NCBI GenBank assembly: GCA_026004395.1
Contig: BPJB01000001.1
Location: 225,370 to 263,342, forward strand
Length of the DNA stretch: 37,973 nucleotides
DNA from: Patescibacteria group bacterium
Lineage (GTDB): Bacteria > Patescibacteriota > Microgenomatia > Levybacterales > UBA12049
Reading direction: 5' to 3'
A program made the translations under genes and the position numbers. Each line of letters opens with the position of its first letter. The stretch's first letter is position 1. The notes below the pieces were generated by a model. That model was not told the origin of the DNA. It made no database searches and was given only the letters and a program-made list of their open reading frames with translations. Below are positions 1-8,341 of the stretch, one piece after another.

Positions 1-2714
1 CATTAATCGTTAATACACTTCAAAAAGACGAAACAGGAAGTGAATCGGAAGCAATTATTGAAATCTTTAAAAGAATGCATCCTGGCGAGCCAATTGTATA
101 TGATAAGGTAAAAGAGAATTTCATTAATCTTTTTTTCAATAATCGACGTTATGATCTGGGAGTTGTTGGTCGATACAAAATGAATAAAAGATTGCGTGAG
201 GTTCCCAACTTTACTCCATCAGATGAAAGAGTTCTTACCCTTGATGATATAGTTGCAACAATTAGCTATCTTATCATGCTCAATCAAGGTAAAGGTATTG
301 TAGATGATATTGATAGCTTAGCAAATAGACGAGTTAGAAGCGTAGGAGAGCTAGTTGCAACTAATGCATTTAGGGTGGGTGTATTAAGGCTTGAGAGGAG
401 TATTAAAGAACGAATGAGTCTTATGCAGACTGATCAACCAGTTACAGTCTCCAATCTAATCAATGCCCGACCAATTATGGCTTCAATTAATGAATTTTTC
501 CGAACCTCTCAGCTTTCTACAATTCTTGATCAGACTAATCCGCTTTCAGAAATTGATAATTTAAATCGTCTTACTGTTATGGGTGCAGGAGGTATATCTC
601 GCGAAAGAGCAGCATTCTCCATTCGTGATATTAATAGTTCGCAGTATGGTCGTATTGATCCTATCCGTTCTCCTGAAGGTCCAAATATTGGTCTTGTGAC
701 TTATATGGCACTTTATTCTCGCGTAAATGAATATGGTTTTTTAGAAGCTCCTTATAGAAAGGTCATAAAAGAAAAAGTAGGAAAGAAAACTGTTGTAAAA
801 GTTACTGATGAAATTGAATATCTGGCAGCAGATGATGAAAGGACTAAATATATAACTCATGCAGGGATAAATATAGGAGAAAATGGCGAGATACTTGACT
901 CACGTGTTCCTGCACGCTACAAAGGAGATTTCATCGAAGTTGATAAAGAACTCATCGAGTATATTGATGTTGTTCCAAGACAGGTTGTTGGTACCAGCGC
1001 TTCTCTTATTCCTTTTGTAGCACATGATGAAGCCAACCGCGCATTGATGGGTACCCATATGCAGTGTCAAGCGGTACCTCTTGTAAAACCAGATAGTCCG
1101 ATAATAGGTACTGGCATGGAATCTATTGTTTCGGAAGTAATGGGTAGAGTAGTAAGATCGCCGTTTGATGGTAAAGTTACATTCGTTGATGCAAATAAAG
1201 TATCTATAGAGGGTAAGAATGGAGAAAAAGCTACATTCCCAATTACATCCTTTAGGAGGACATCCAATGCCACATCATACACTCAAAAAGCAGTAGTTTC
1301 AGAGGGACAGACTATTAAAAAGGGTGATATATTGATTGACGGACCAGCATCTCAAAATGGAGAATTAGCTCTAGGCCAAAATCTTCTTATTGCCTATGCT
1401 TCTTTGGATGGTTTAGGTTATGAAGATGCAATAGTTATCTCAGATAGATTGGTTAAAGAAGATATTCTTTCTTCTATTCATATTGAAAAATATGAGGCAT
1501 CAGTGGTTGAAACAAAACTTGGTCCTGAGGAGATTACACCCGATATACCCAATGTTGGAGAAGAAGAGCTTGCTCATTTGGATGAAGATGGGATTATAGT
1601 TGTCGGATCTGAGGTAGGACCGGGTGATATTCTTGTGGGTAAGATTGCACCTAAGGGAGAAACAGAACTTACTGCTGAGGAAAGACTTCTGCGGGCTATT
1701 TTTGGAGAGCAGGCAAGAGAAGTACGCGATACTTCTCTGAGAATGCCTCACGGAGAAAGAGGGACAGTAATTTCTGTTCAGGTACTGGATAGAAAGAAAG
1801 GGGATGAACTTGAGCCAGGAACACTTAAGAAAATTATTGTTGAGGTGGCTCAGTTTAGACATGTCGTAGTAGGAGATAAGTTGGCTGGGCGTCATGGTAA
1901 CAAAGGCATTATCTCCCGTATACTTCCTGCGTCAGATATGCCCTATCTTGAAGATGGTACGCCAGTTGACATCATAATCTCTCCAATGTCTATTCTTGCT
2001 CGTATGAATCTAGGACAGATTCTGGAAGCACATCTTGGGTTTGCTGCACAAAAATTAGGGATGAAAATTGCTGTACCTGTTTTTGAGCATATTCCTGAGC
2101 AAAGGATCATTGATCTTCTACAACAAGCTGGTCTTCCCGTCAATGGAAAGGTAACACTCTATGATGGCCGAACAGGTGAACCATACGAGAATCCTGTGGT
2201 CGTGGGGATTGAATACATTATGAAGCTAATTCACATGGTGGAGGATAAAACACATGCAAGATCCACTGGCCCCTACTCTCTTGTGACACAGCAACCTCTA
2301 GGAGGCAAAGCTCAGATGGGTGGTCAAAGACTTGGAGAGATGGAAGTATGGGCACTTGAAGCACATCGTGCTCGTCATATTCTTCAGGAAATGTTGACAA
2401 TAAAAGCAGATGATGTTATTGGTCGCGCAAAAGCATTTGAGGCTATCGTTAAAGGTACAGATATTCCAACACCCAAAGTACCAGAGTCATTTAAAGTGCT
2501 GATTAAGGAATTACAATCTCTTGGTCTTAATGTTGTGCCAATAGGTGCAACAGTGTATAATGAGGTTTCTGATGAAGTCAGTGAAGATATTAAAAAGGAA
2601 GCAGAAGAACTTCAGCATGAATTAGCAGCAGATCAGGCAGTTGTGTCTGATTCAGGTTATGAAACAGAAACATCAGATGTTGTCAGAGCAGAAGGAGTGA
2701 CAAATAATGAATAA
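1..2714 (+). CDS. rpoB: RNA polymerase beta subunit, 5' partial
   Basis: This is the beta subunit of the core RNA polymerase, forming the catalytic cleft with beta'. The reading frame is open from base 3, so the true start lies before the window. About 903 residues are present and the N-terminal few hundred of a usual 1100-1300 are missing. The rifampicin-region core is visible at bases about 495-690 (SQLSTILDQTNPLSE, then GRIDPIRSPEGPNIGL). Further on come GDKLAGRHGNKGIISRI near 1875 and the C-terminal block GGKAQMGGQRLGEMEVWALE near 2300. The tail after about base 2530 is acidic and poorly conserved. The stop overlaps the rpoC start by 8 bases, so the two are co-transcribed and probably translationally coupled. 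Residues at several rifampicin-contact positions differ from E. coli (see findings). Identity is certain from conserved motifs. Confidence 0.98.
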   Translation, partial: LIVNTLQKDETGSESEAIIEIFKRMHPGEPIVYDKVKENFINLFFNNRRYDLGVVGRYKMNKRLREVPNFTPSDERVLTLDDIVATISYLIMLNQGKGIVDDIDSLANRRVRSVGELVATNAFRVGVLRLERSIKERMSLMQTDQPVTVSNLINARPIMASINEFFRTSQLSTILDQTNPLSEIDNLNRLTVMGAGGISRERAAFSIRDINSSQYGRIDPIRSPEGPNIGLVTYMALYSRVNEYGFLEAPYRKVIKEKVGKKTVVKVTDEIEYLAADDERTKYITHAGINIGENGEILDSRVPARYKGDFIEVDKELIEYIDVVPRQVVGTSASLIPFVAHDEANRALMGTHMQCQAVPLVKPDSPIIGTGMESIVSEVMGRVVRSPFDGKVTFVDANKVSIEGKNGEKATFPITSFRRTSNATSYTQKAVVSEGQTIKKGDILIDGPASQNGELALGQNLLIAYASLDGLGYEDAIVISDRLVKEDILSSIHIEKYEASVVETKLGPEEITPDIPNVGEEELAHLDEDGIIVVGSEVGPGDILVGKIAPKGETELTAEERLLRAIFGEQAREVRDTSLRMPHGERGTVISVQVLDRKKGDELEPGTLKKIIVEVAQFRHVVVGDKLAGRHGNKGIISRILPASDMPYLEDGTPVDIIISPMSILARMNLGQILEAHLGFAAQKLGMKIAVPVFEHIPEQRIIDLLQQAGLPVNGKVTLYDGRTGEPYENPVVVGIEYIMKLIHMVEDKTHARSTGPYSLVTQQPLGGKAQMGGQRLGEMEVWALEAHRARHILQEMLTIKADDVIGRAKAFEAIVKGTDIPTPKVPESFKVLIKELQSLGLNVVPIGATVYNEVSDEVSEDIKKEAEELQHELAADQAVVSDSGYETETSDVVRAEGVTNNE

Positions 2715-5700
2715 CCTTGGACAGAAAAAACAAATAAAAGATTTAACAATATCAGACTTTAAAGCTCTAAAACTACTACTTGCAAATAAAGATGATATTG
2801 CTTCATGGTCATATGGAGAAGTAACAAAACCTGAGACAATTAACTACAGAACTCTCAGGCCGGAAAAAGATGGTCTTTTTGATGAGAGGATTTTTGGTCC
2901 TACAAAAGATTGGGAGTGTTATTGCGGTAAATATAAAAGAATTAGATATAAAGGAATTATTTGTGATAAATGTGGTGTTGAGGTGACTCTCTCGCGTGTT
3001 CGACGTGAGCGTCTTGGACATATAAGTCTTGCTGCACCTGTGGCTCATGTTTGGTATTTCAAAGGAGCATCGTCTCCTCTATCAGTTCTTCTTGATATTC
3101 CTCAGAAAAATCTAGAATCAGTTATCTACTATGCTTCATATTTGGTTACTGCAATAGATGAGCAGAAAAAGAAAGAATCACTTGAGGTTCTGATGAAAAA
3201 TATTGAGAAGAGAAAGCAGGCTCTAAAAGATAAGATGAGAGAAGAGGAAGAACGTATTAATGCCGAAATAAAAGAAAAGGAACAGGAAGTAAAAAATGAA
3301 AATGTTAAGCGAGAACAACGACAACTTATTGCAGAAGAATTAAATCTAGCAAAGAGACAAAGAATAACACGTCTTAAAGAGACATTTGAAAATGAGTCAA
3401 AAAAGATTGATGAAATTGCCGATACTCTTATCAAACTTCTCAAGAGCCTTCATGTAGGTAGTGTTCTTTCTGAGGATGAGTATTATAAGTTGCTTGAATA
3501 TGAGATTCCTGTTTTCTTTACCATTAAGACAGGTTCAGAATCTCTTTTAGAACTTATAAATTCTCTTGATCTCTCAAAACTAATTGGTGAGTTGAGAGTT
3601 GAGGCTGAGAAATCAAGCGGTCAACGATATCTTAAGATAATTAAACGCCTTCGACTAGTTGAGAATATGAGAAAAGCCGGTGTATCGCCTGCCTCCATGA
3701 TCTTGACAATTCTTCCAGTTATTCCTCCAGATCTAAGACCAATGGTCCAGTTAGCTGGAGGAAGATTTGCTACCTCTGATTTAAATGATCTTTATCGAAG
3801 GGTTATTAACAGAAACAATAGACTAAAGCATCTAATTGCTCTTGGAGCACCGGAGATAATTTTAAGAAATGAAAAACGCATGCTACAGGAGGCTGTAGAT
3901 TCACTTATTGATTCATCCCAAAGAGGGGGTCAGACAATTGCAACACCTTTGAGATCTCTTTCTGATATGCTCAGAGGAAAACAGGGGAGATTTCGACAAA
4001 ATTTGCTTGGTAAGCGTGTTGATTATTCAGGAAGATCAGTTATAGTCGTAGGACCTGAACTTAAGCTCAACCAGTGCGGTCTTCCTAAAGAGATGGCACT
4101 GGAGATGTTTAAACCATTTGTTCTGCGCGAGGTAATTGTCCGTGGGCTTGCAACCAATATCAAGTCAGCAAAGAGATATATTGAAAAAAGACCACCAGAG
4201 GTATTTGATATTCTTGAAGAGATTACCAAAAATCATCCAGTGTTGTTAAATCGTGCTCCAACACTTCATAAGTTAGGTATTCAGGCTTTCTATCCTGTGC
4301 TTATCGAAGGATCAGCAATTCAACTTCATCCTTGTGTCTGTGCGGGATACAATGCAGACTTTGATGGAGATCAGATGGCTGTACATATTCCTCTTTCTCA
4401 AAAATCTCAACAGGAAGCGAAAGAGTTAATGATGCCCAATCATAATCTTCTCAAACCAGCTGATGGATCACCAATTACGCTTCCTAATAAAGAAATGGCA
4501 CAGGGAGTATATTTCCTGACATCTCTTGATGAATCACTGCGCAAGAGTCCTGAGGAGATGAAGCATTTTGAAAATGAGATGAGTGCGATAATGGCTTATG
4601 ATCTTGGAAAAATTAAACTAAGAGAACCAATAAAGGTTAGGATTAGTAAAAATAATAAATCTAGTATGATAGAGACCACTGTCGGTAGAATTCGTTTTAA
4701 CGAACTTCTTCCTCAGCAATTTGATTATATGAACGAAGCTGTAAATGCTGCGGGTATTAAAAGACTTATTACTAGAGCAATGAAGATCTGTTCCAATGAG
4801 GAGGTAACAACTCTTATTGATTCTATTAAAGATCTTGGATTTTACGGAGCGACGATCTCTGGCCTTTCGGTATCAGTATTTGACTGTGAGATTGTCCCTG
4901 AAAAGAACAAACTTCTTGCAGAGGCTGATAAGAAAGTTGCTGCTATTGAGGATGAATATCAGCGCGGTCTGATTACTCTTGAAGAAAAGAAGCGACTTTC
5001 CAATGAAGTGTGGCTTAAGACAACAGATGAGATTGCTCGTCTTACATGGAATAGTCTGAAGGAGGATAATCCAATAAAAATTAGTATTGACTCTGGAGGT
5101 TCTCGTGCAGGTGTTGAGCAGCTTAAGCAGCTTTCAGCTATTAGAGGGCTTATAGTTGATCCTCTCGGAAAAATTGTTGAACTTCCAATAAAATCCAATT
5201 TCCGTGAAGGTCTTTCAATTTTTGAATATGTAGCATCTGCAAGAGGATCACGCAAAGGACTTACTGATTCAGCTCTAAAGACAGCTAATGCCGGATACCT
5301 TACTCGAAGATTAGTAGACGTTGCGCATGATGTTATTGTTATGGATGAAGATTGCGGTACAACAGATGGAATAGTTATAAGTACTAAAGATCAGGATAGA
5401 ACGACTTCGTTTGCAGATAGAATTTTAGGTAGAACTTTGGCAGCAAACGCTCTGAACAAGAGTCGTAAAATCATACTCAAAGCTGGTGATGAGCTTAATG
5501 AAGATAATGTGAAACTTTTGCTTGATAATGAAGTGACCGAAGTAGAAGTACGTACACCTCTAATGTGTAAACTGGCTTACGGAGTTTGTGCTGCCTGCTA
5601 CGGATGGGATTTCTCTACAAGACGGAGAGTAAAAGTTGGTGTTCCTGTAGGAGTAATTGCGGCTCAGAGTATTGGAGAGCCAGGCACACAGTTAACTATG

Positions 5701-6516
5701 CGTGTTCGACACTTTGGAGGAGTTGTGATGTCAGATGTGACTCAAGGTCTTCCTCGTGTGGAAGAACTTTTTGAGATGCGAACACCCAAAAATTTGGCTC
5801 CTATTTCAGATATTTCAGGAAGAGTGAAGATCGAGACTAGAGATGAGGGATATAGAATACAAGTGAGAAACACTCGCATCAAACCTGTCGAAGTTCAAGA
5901 ATATTTTGTACCTCTTGCTGCAACTTTGGCAGTTGAGGATGGTCAGGAAATTGCAGCTGGTACTCCTCTTGCACAGGGATATCTTGATCCCAAGGAGATA
6001 CTTAAAATAGGTGGAATTTGGCAAGCTCAGAAGTATTTGATATCTGAAATTCAGAAAGTGTATGAGTCACAAGGTATTTCTATCAATGATAAACACTTTG
6101 AAGTGATTATTCGTAAGATGTCTGATAAGATTATTGTTGATACTGTTGGAGATACTTCGCTTATTCCTGGAGACTTTGTTACAAGAGCACGATTTGAAGA
6201 AATCAATGCAGAAGTACTTTCTGAGGGTGGCAATCCCGCTACTGGAAGACAAGTTGTCTTAGGTATAACTAAAGCTGCTCTCTTCTCAGACTCATGGCTT
6301 TCAGCAGCTTCTTTCCAGGAGACAACGAAGGTATTGACAGAAGCAGCTCTTGAGGGGAAGGAAGATAGGCTTATAGGACTTAAAGAGAATGTAATAATTG
6401 GAAGATTGATACCTGTTGAGGGAAAGGAACTTGCAGATGTTAAAGCAACAACAGAAGAGTTGACTAAAAAGGCTAAAGAAACAAATGTAGATCAGACTAT
6501 AGAGGCTGCCGTGTAA
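2707..6516 (+). CDS. rpoC: RNA polymerase beta' subunit
   Basis: The beta' subunit carries the Mg-binding catalytic loop. NADFDGDQMAVH is visible around residue 550, with its three Asp intact. The N-terminal zinc ribbon is complete (Cys71, Cys73, Cys86, Cys89). The second zinc site is also present: Cys in MDEDCGTTDG, then CKLAYGVCAAC. The bridge-helix and trigger-loop area (GVIAAQSIGEPGTQLTMRVRHFGG) is intact. Residues about 150-245 form a charged, Glu/Lys-rich coiled-coil insertion between clamp segments; inserts here occur in other bacterial beta' subunits. At 1269 residues the length is normal. The ATG at 2707 lies inside the end of rpoB and is preceded by AAGGAG at 2692-2697, a good Shine-Dalgarno at 9 bases. 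The next genes, rpsL and rpsG, have their own promoter 100 bases downstream. Confidence 0.98.
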   Translation: MNNLGQKKQIKDLTISDFKALKLLLANKDDIASWSYGEVTKPETINYRTLRPEKDGLFDERIFGPTKDWECYCGKYKRIRYKGIICDKCGVEVTLSRVRRERLGHISLAAPVAHVWYFKGASSPLSVLLDIPQKNLESVIYYASYLVTAIDEQKKKESLEVLMKNIEKRKQALKDKMREEEERINAEIKEKEQEVKNENVKREQRQLIAEELNLAKRQRITRLKETFENESKKIDEIADTLIKLLKSLHVGSVLSEDEYYKLLEYEIPVFFTIKTGSESLLELINSLDLSKLIGELRVEAEKSSGQRYLKIIKRLRLVENMRKAGVSPASMILTILPVIPPDLRPMVQLAGGRFATSDLNDLYRRVINRNNRLKHLIALGAPEIILRNEKRMLQEAVDSLIDSSQRGGQTIATPLRSLSDMLRGKQGRFRQNLLGKRVDYSGRSVIVVGPELKLNQCGLPKEMALEMFKPFVLREVIVRGLATNIKSAKRYIEKRPPEVFDILEEITKNHPVLLNRAPTLHKLGIQAFYPVLIEGSAIQLHPCVCAGYNADFDGDQMAVHIPLSQKSQQEAKELMMPNHNLLKPADGSPITLPNKEMAQGVYFLTSLDESLRKSPEEMKHFENEMSAIMAYDLGKIKLREPIKVRISKNNKSSMIETTVGRIRFNELLPQQFDYMNEAVNAAGIKRLITRAMKICSNEEVTTLIDSIKDLGFYGATISGLSVSVFDCEIVPEKNKLLAEADKKVAAIEDEYQRGLITLEEKKRLSNEVWLKTTDEIARLTWNSLKEDNPIKISIDSGGSRAGVEQLKQLSAIRGLIVDPLGKIVELPIKSNFREGLSIFEYVASARGSRKGLTDSALKTANAGYLTRRLVDVAHDVIVMDEDCGTTDGIVISTKDQDRTTSFADRILGRTLAANALNKSRKIILKAGDELNEDNVKLLLDNEVTEVEVRTPLMCKLAYGVCAACYGWDFSTRRRVKVGVPVGVIAAQSIGEPGTQLTMRVRHFGGVVMSDVTQGLPRVEELFEMRTPKNLAPISDISGRVKIETRDEGYRIQVRNTRIKPVEVQEYFVPLAATLAVEDGQEIAAGTPLAQGYLDPKEILKIGGIWQAQKYLISEIQKVYESQGISINDKHFEVIIRKMSDKIIVDTVGDTSLIPGDFVTRARFEEINAEVLSEGGNPATGRQVVLGITKAALFSDSWLSAASFQETTKVLTEAALEGKEDRLIGLKENVIIGRLIPVEGKELADVKATTEELTKKAKETNVDQTIEAAV

Positions 6517-6551
6517 AGTTTTCTTTGTGGAAAATCCTCCTTTTAAAGTTA

Positions 6552-6580
6552 TTCCTATAGAGAGCTTTCTGTGGTATAAT
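6552..6580 (+). promoter_or_regulatory. sigma70 promoter for rpsL-rpsG
   Basis: The -10 is a perfect TATAAT at 6575-6580 with an extended TG (TGGTATAAT), and a weak -35 TTCCTA lies at 6552-6557 with 17-base spacing. Transcription would start near 6587, leaving a leader of about 30 bases without a recognisable Shine-Dalgarno before the ATG at 6618. Confidence 0.75.
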
Positions 6581-6617
6581 AGCCTCACAGTTTGATAGAT
6601 ATTAATTTTTATTGTCT

Positions 6618-7040
6618 ATGCCAACATTGTCACAATTAGCAAAACATGGAAGAAAACAAAAAATAAAGAAAGTGAAAGCCACTGCTCTTCGTCGTTTCTT
6701 TAATGCTAAAGATAGAGTTTATAAGGAGTTAGCAGCGCCGCAGAAACGTGGTGTAGTTACTTTGGTAAAAACGATGACTCCTAAAAAACCAAACTCAGCT
6801 CTTAGAAAAGTAGCTCGTGTCAAATTGTCCAATAAAGTCGAAGTTACTGCCTATATTCCGGGTATTGGCCATACACTTTCTGAACACGGTATTGTCTTGG
6901 TAAGAGGAGGACGTGTAAAAGATCTCCCAGGTGTGAAATATCACATTGTGAGAGGGAAATTTGATCTTTTGGGTGTTGAAGGACGAAGAACTTCACGCAG
7001 TAAATATGGAGCTAAGATGCCGCAAGCTGCTGCCAAATAA
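6618..7040 (+). CDS. rpsL: 30S ribosomal protein uS12
   Basis: uS12 sits at the decoding centre of the 30S subunit. I place the start at the ATG at 6618 ([13 protein letters not shown]), which matches the family N-terminus MPTxxQL. The TTG six bases upstream would add two residues with no homology support. The 140-residue protein contains PQKRGV, the streptomycin/accuracy loop [11 protein letters not shown] and the loop [13 protein letters not shown]. The stretch between residues about 12 and 38 is longer than in E. coli but comparable with Firmicute S12. No clear Shine-Dalgarno is seen. rpsG follows 3 bases after the stop, so they form one operon. The usual downstream partners fusA and tuf are absent; the next gene is on the other strand. 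Confidence 0.97.
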   Translation: MPTLSQLAKHGRKQKIKKVKATALRRFFNAKDRVYKELAAPQKRGVVTLVKTMTPKKPNSALRKVARVKLSNKVEVTAYIPGIGHTLSEHGIVLVRGGRVKDLPGVKYHIVRGKFDLLGVEGRRTSRSKYGAKMPQAAAK

Positions 7041-7043
7041 ACT

Positions 7044-7520
7044 ATGAGACACGCAAAGATTCAAAAACGACAAATTGAGCCAGATAAAATCTATAACAAC
7101 GTTTTAGTAGCCAAACTTATTAACCGCATTATGAGAGACGGTAAAAAGACTATTGCTGAAAAACACGTGTATACAGCTTTTAAACTAATCAAAGAGCAGA
7201 CCGATCAAGATCCTTTACAGCTTTTTGAGAAGGCAGTTCAAAATGTAGGTCCTAAGATGGAAATCAAAGCAAGGCGAATTGGAGGAGCAAATTTTCAGGT
7301 CCCTGTTGAGGTCAAACATGATCGTCGCATTGCTCTTGCTATTCGTTGGATTATCGAAGCTGCAAGAAAAAGACCCAATAAAGAGTACCATACGTTTGCT
7401 GAGAAGCTAGCAGCAGAGTTAATAGCAGCTGCCAATAATGAAGGAGAAGCTATCAGAAAGCGCGATATGACTTTGCGTCAAGCAGAAGCCAATAAGGCAT
7501 TTGCAACTTTTCGTTGGTAA
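7044..7520 (+). CDS. rpsG: 30S ribosomal protein uS7
   Basis: uS7 nucleates assembly of the 30S head and lies near the E site. The 158-residue protein has normal length and the family pattern. Seen are LINRIMRDGKKTIAEK, AVQNVGPKMEIKARRIGGANFQVPVEV, the R-rich IRWIIEAARKR segment and a C-terminal KRDMTLRQAEANKAFATFRW. The start ATG is 3 bases after the rpsL stop. There is no separate promoter, so it should be co-transcribed from the promoter at 6552-6580. The gene is followed by a 67-base AT-rich gap and a convergent gene, with no strong terminator hairpin visible. Confidence 0.97.
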   Translation: MRHAKIQKRQIEPDKIYNNVLVAKLINRIMRDGKKTIAEKHVYTAFKLIKEQTDQDPLQLFEKAVQNVGPKMEIKARRIGGANFQVPVEVKHDRRIALAIRWIIEAARKRPNKEYHTFAEKLAAELIAAANNEGEAIRKRDMTLRQAEANKAFATFRW

Positions 7521-7587
7521 ACATATTTGATTTTTATTAATCTACGTTTTTCTTCTAGATTTATTTTATTTGTGAAATAGTTGAAGT

Positions 7588-8250
7588 TTATTCCTGAATC
7601 GTTATATTGAGGATTTTATCTCCAATTTCGATTTTATCTACAACATCCATTCCTTCCTTAACCATGCCAAAATTTGTATATTGGTTATTAAGATGTGAAG
7701 CATCAGTTTTGGTTATAAAAAACTGTGAATCGTTGGAAATCTCAATATTACTTCCTCTAGCAACACCTAAGGATCCTCGTACAAATGGTTTCGAGTTTAG
7801 TTCAGTTTTCATCTCTCCTCCACCTGTGCCGTCTCCTTTGGGATCGCCTCCTTGAATTACCCAATCCTCAACACGATGAAAAGTAAGATTTTTATAAAAG
7901 CCATCCTTTGCTTTTTTTATAAAATTGGCAACCGTGTAAGGTGCATCCTCGCCATAGAGTTCAAGAATAATATCTCCTTTTGTTGTTGAAATGGTAGCAG
8001 TTGCAGAGGCTGTTTTGTATGCTTCAAGCTCTTGCTGATTGACTATTTGTTGTTGATTACTTTTTTCAGTTTCTGGTGTATTAAGCGTTGTTTGTGGTTG
8101 CGTAGGAATAAGGGTAATCTGTGCTGGAATATCTGATATGGACACTTGTTTTTTCTCTTTTTCTGCAGTACTTGATGACTGAGTTATGACAACTACAATT
8201 GCAAAAATTAAGAGAATAGTTAGAAAGATAGTAATTTGTAATTTTTGCAT
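7588..8250 (-). CDS. Membrane-anchored cyclophilin-type peptidyl-prolyl isomerase
   Basis: This is probably a cis-trans prolyl isomerase that helps fold exported proteins. Residues about 5-25 form one hydrophobic segment (signal anchor). A Gln/Thr/Ser-rich linker to about residue 80 follows, and then the cyclophilin domain (about 85-220). The domain begins with the typical TTKGDIILELYGEDAPYTVANF and contains FHRVEDWVIQGGDPKGDGTGGG, including the catalytic Arg. SQFFITKTDASHLNNQYTNFGMV follows. The C-terminus is typical of short bacterial cyclophilins. The gene is divergent from lepA across a 91-base region. A TGCTAAAAT box ends 6 bases before its ATG, so the transcript is probably leaderless. 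The outside location of the enzyme domain is inferred from the anchor. Confidence 0.92.
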   Translation of the reverse strand: MQKLQITIFLTILLIFAIVVVITQSSSTAEKEKKQVSISDIPAQITLIPTQPQTTLNTPETEKSNQQQIVNQQELEAYKTASATATISTTKGDIILELYGEDAPYTVANFIKKAKDGFYKNLTFHRVEDWVIQGGDPKGDGTGGGEMKTELNSKPFVRGSLGVARGSNIEISNDSQFFITKTDASHLNNQYTNFGMVKEGMDVVDKIEIGDKILNITIQE

Positions 8251-8256
8251 TTTAAT

Positions 8257-8284
8257 ATTTTAGCAAGATATTTTGAATTGACAA
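8257..8284 (-). promoter_or_regulatory. Extended -10 promoter of the cyclophilin gene
   Basis: On the minus strand, TGC+TAAAAT occupies 8265-8257, with TTGTCA at 8284-8279 (16-base spacer). Only 6 bases separate the -10 from the ATG at 8250, which predicts a leaderless mRNA. Confidence 0.65.
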
Positions 8285-8303
8285 GATAATTTTTAGATTT
8301 TTT

Positions 8304-8332
8304 TTGCTAATCAAGGCATAATACGCTAAAAT
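8304..8332 (+). promoter_or_regulatory. Promoter of lepA
   Basis: TTGCTA at 8304-8309 is followed after 17 bases by TAAAAT at 8327-8332, within GCTAAAAT. The ATG is 9 bases further on, so initiation is probably at or next to the start codon. Confidence 0.6.
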
Positions 8333-8341
8333 GAGATCGCT

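Noticed and set aside
6612-6617. TTG start for rpsL two codons before the ATG
   Set aside because: The family N-terminus is MPTxxQL, matching the ATG at 6618.
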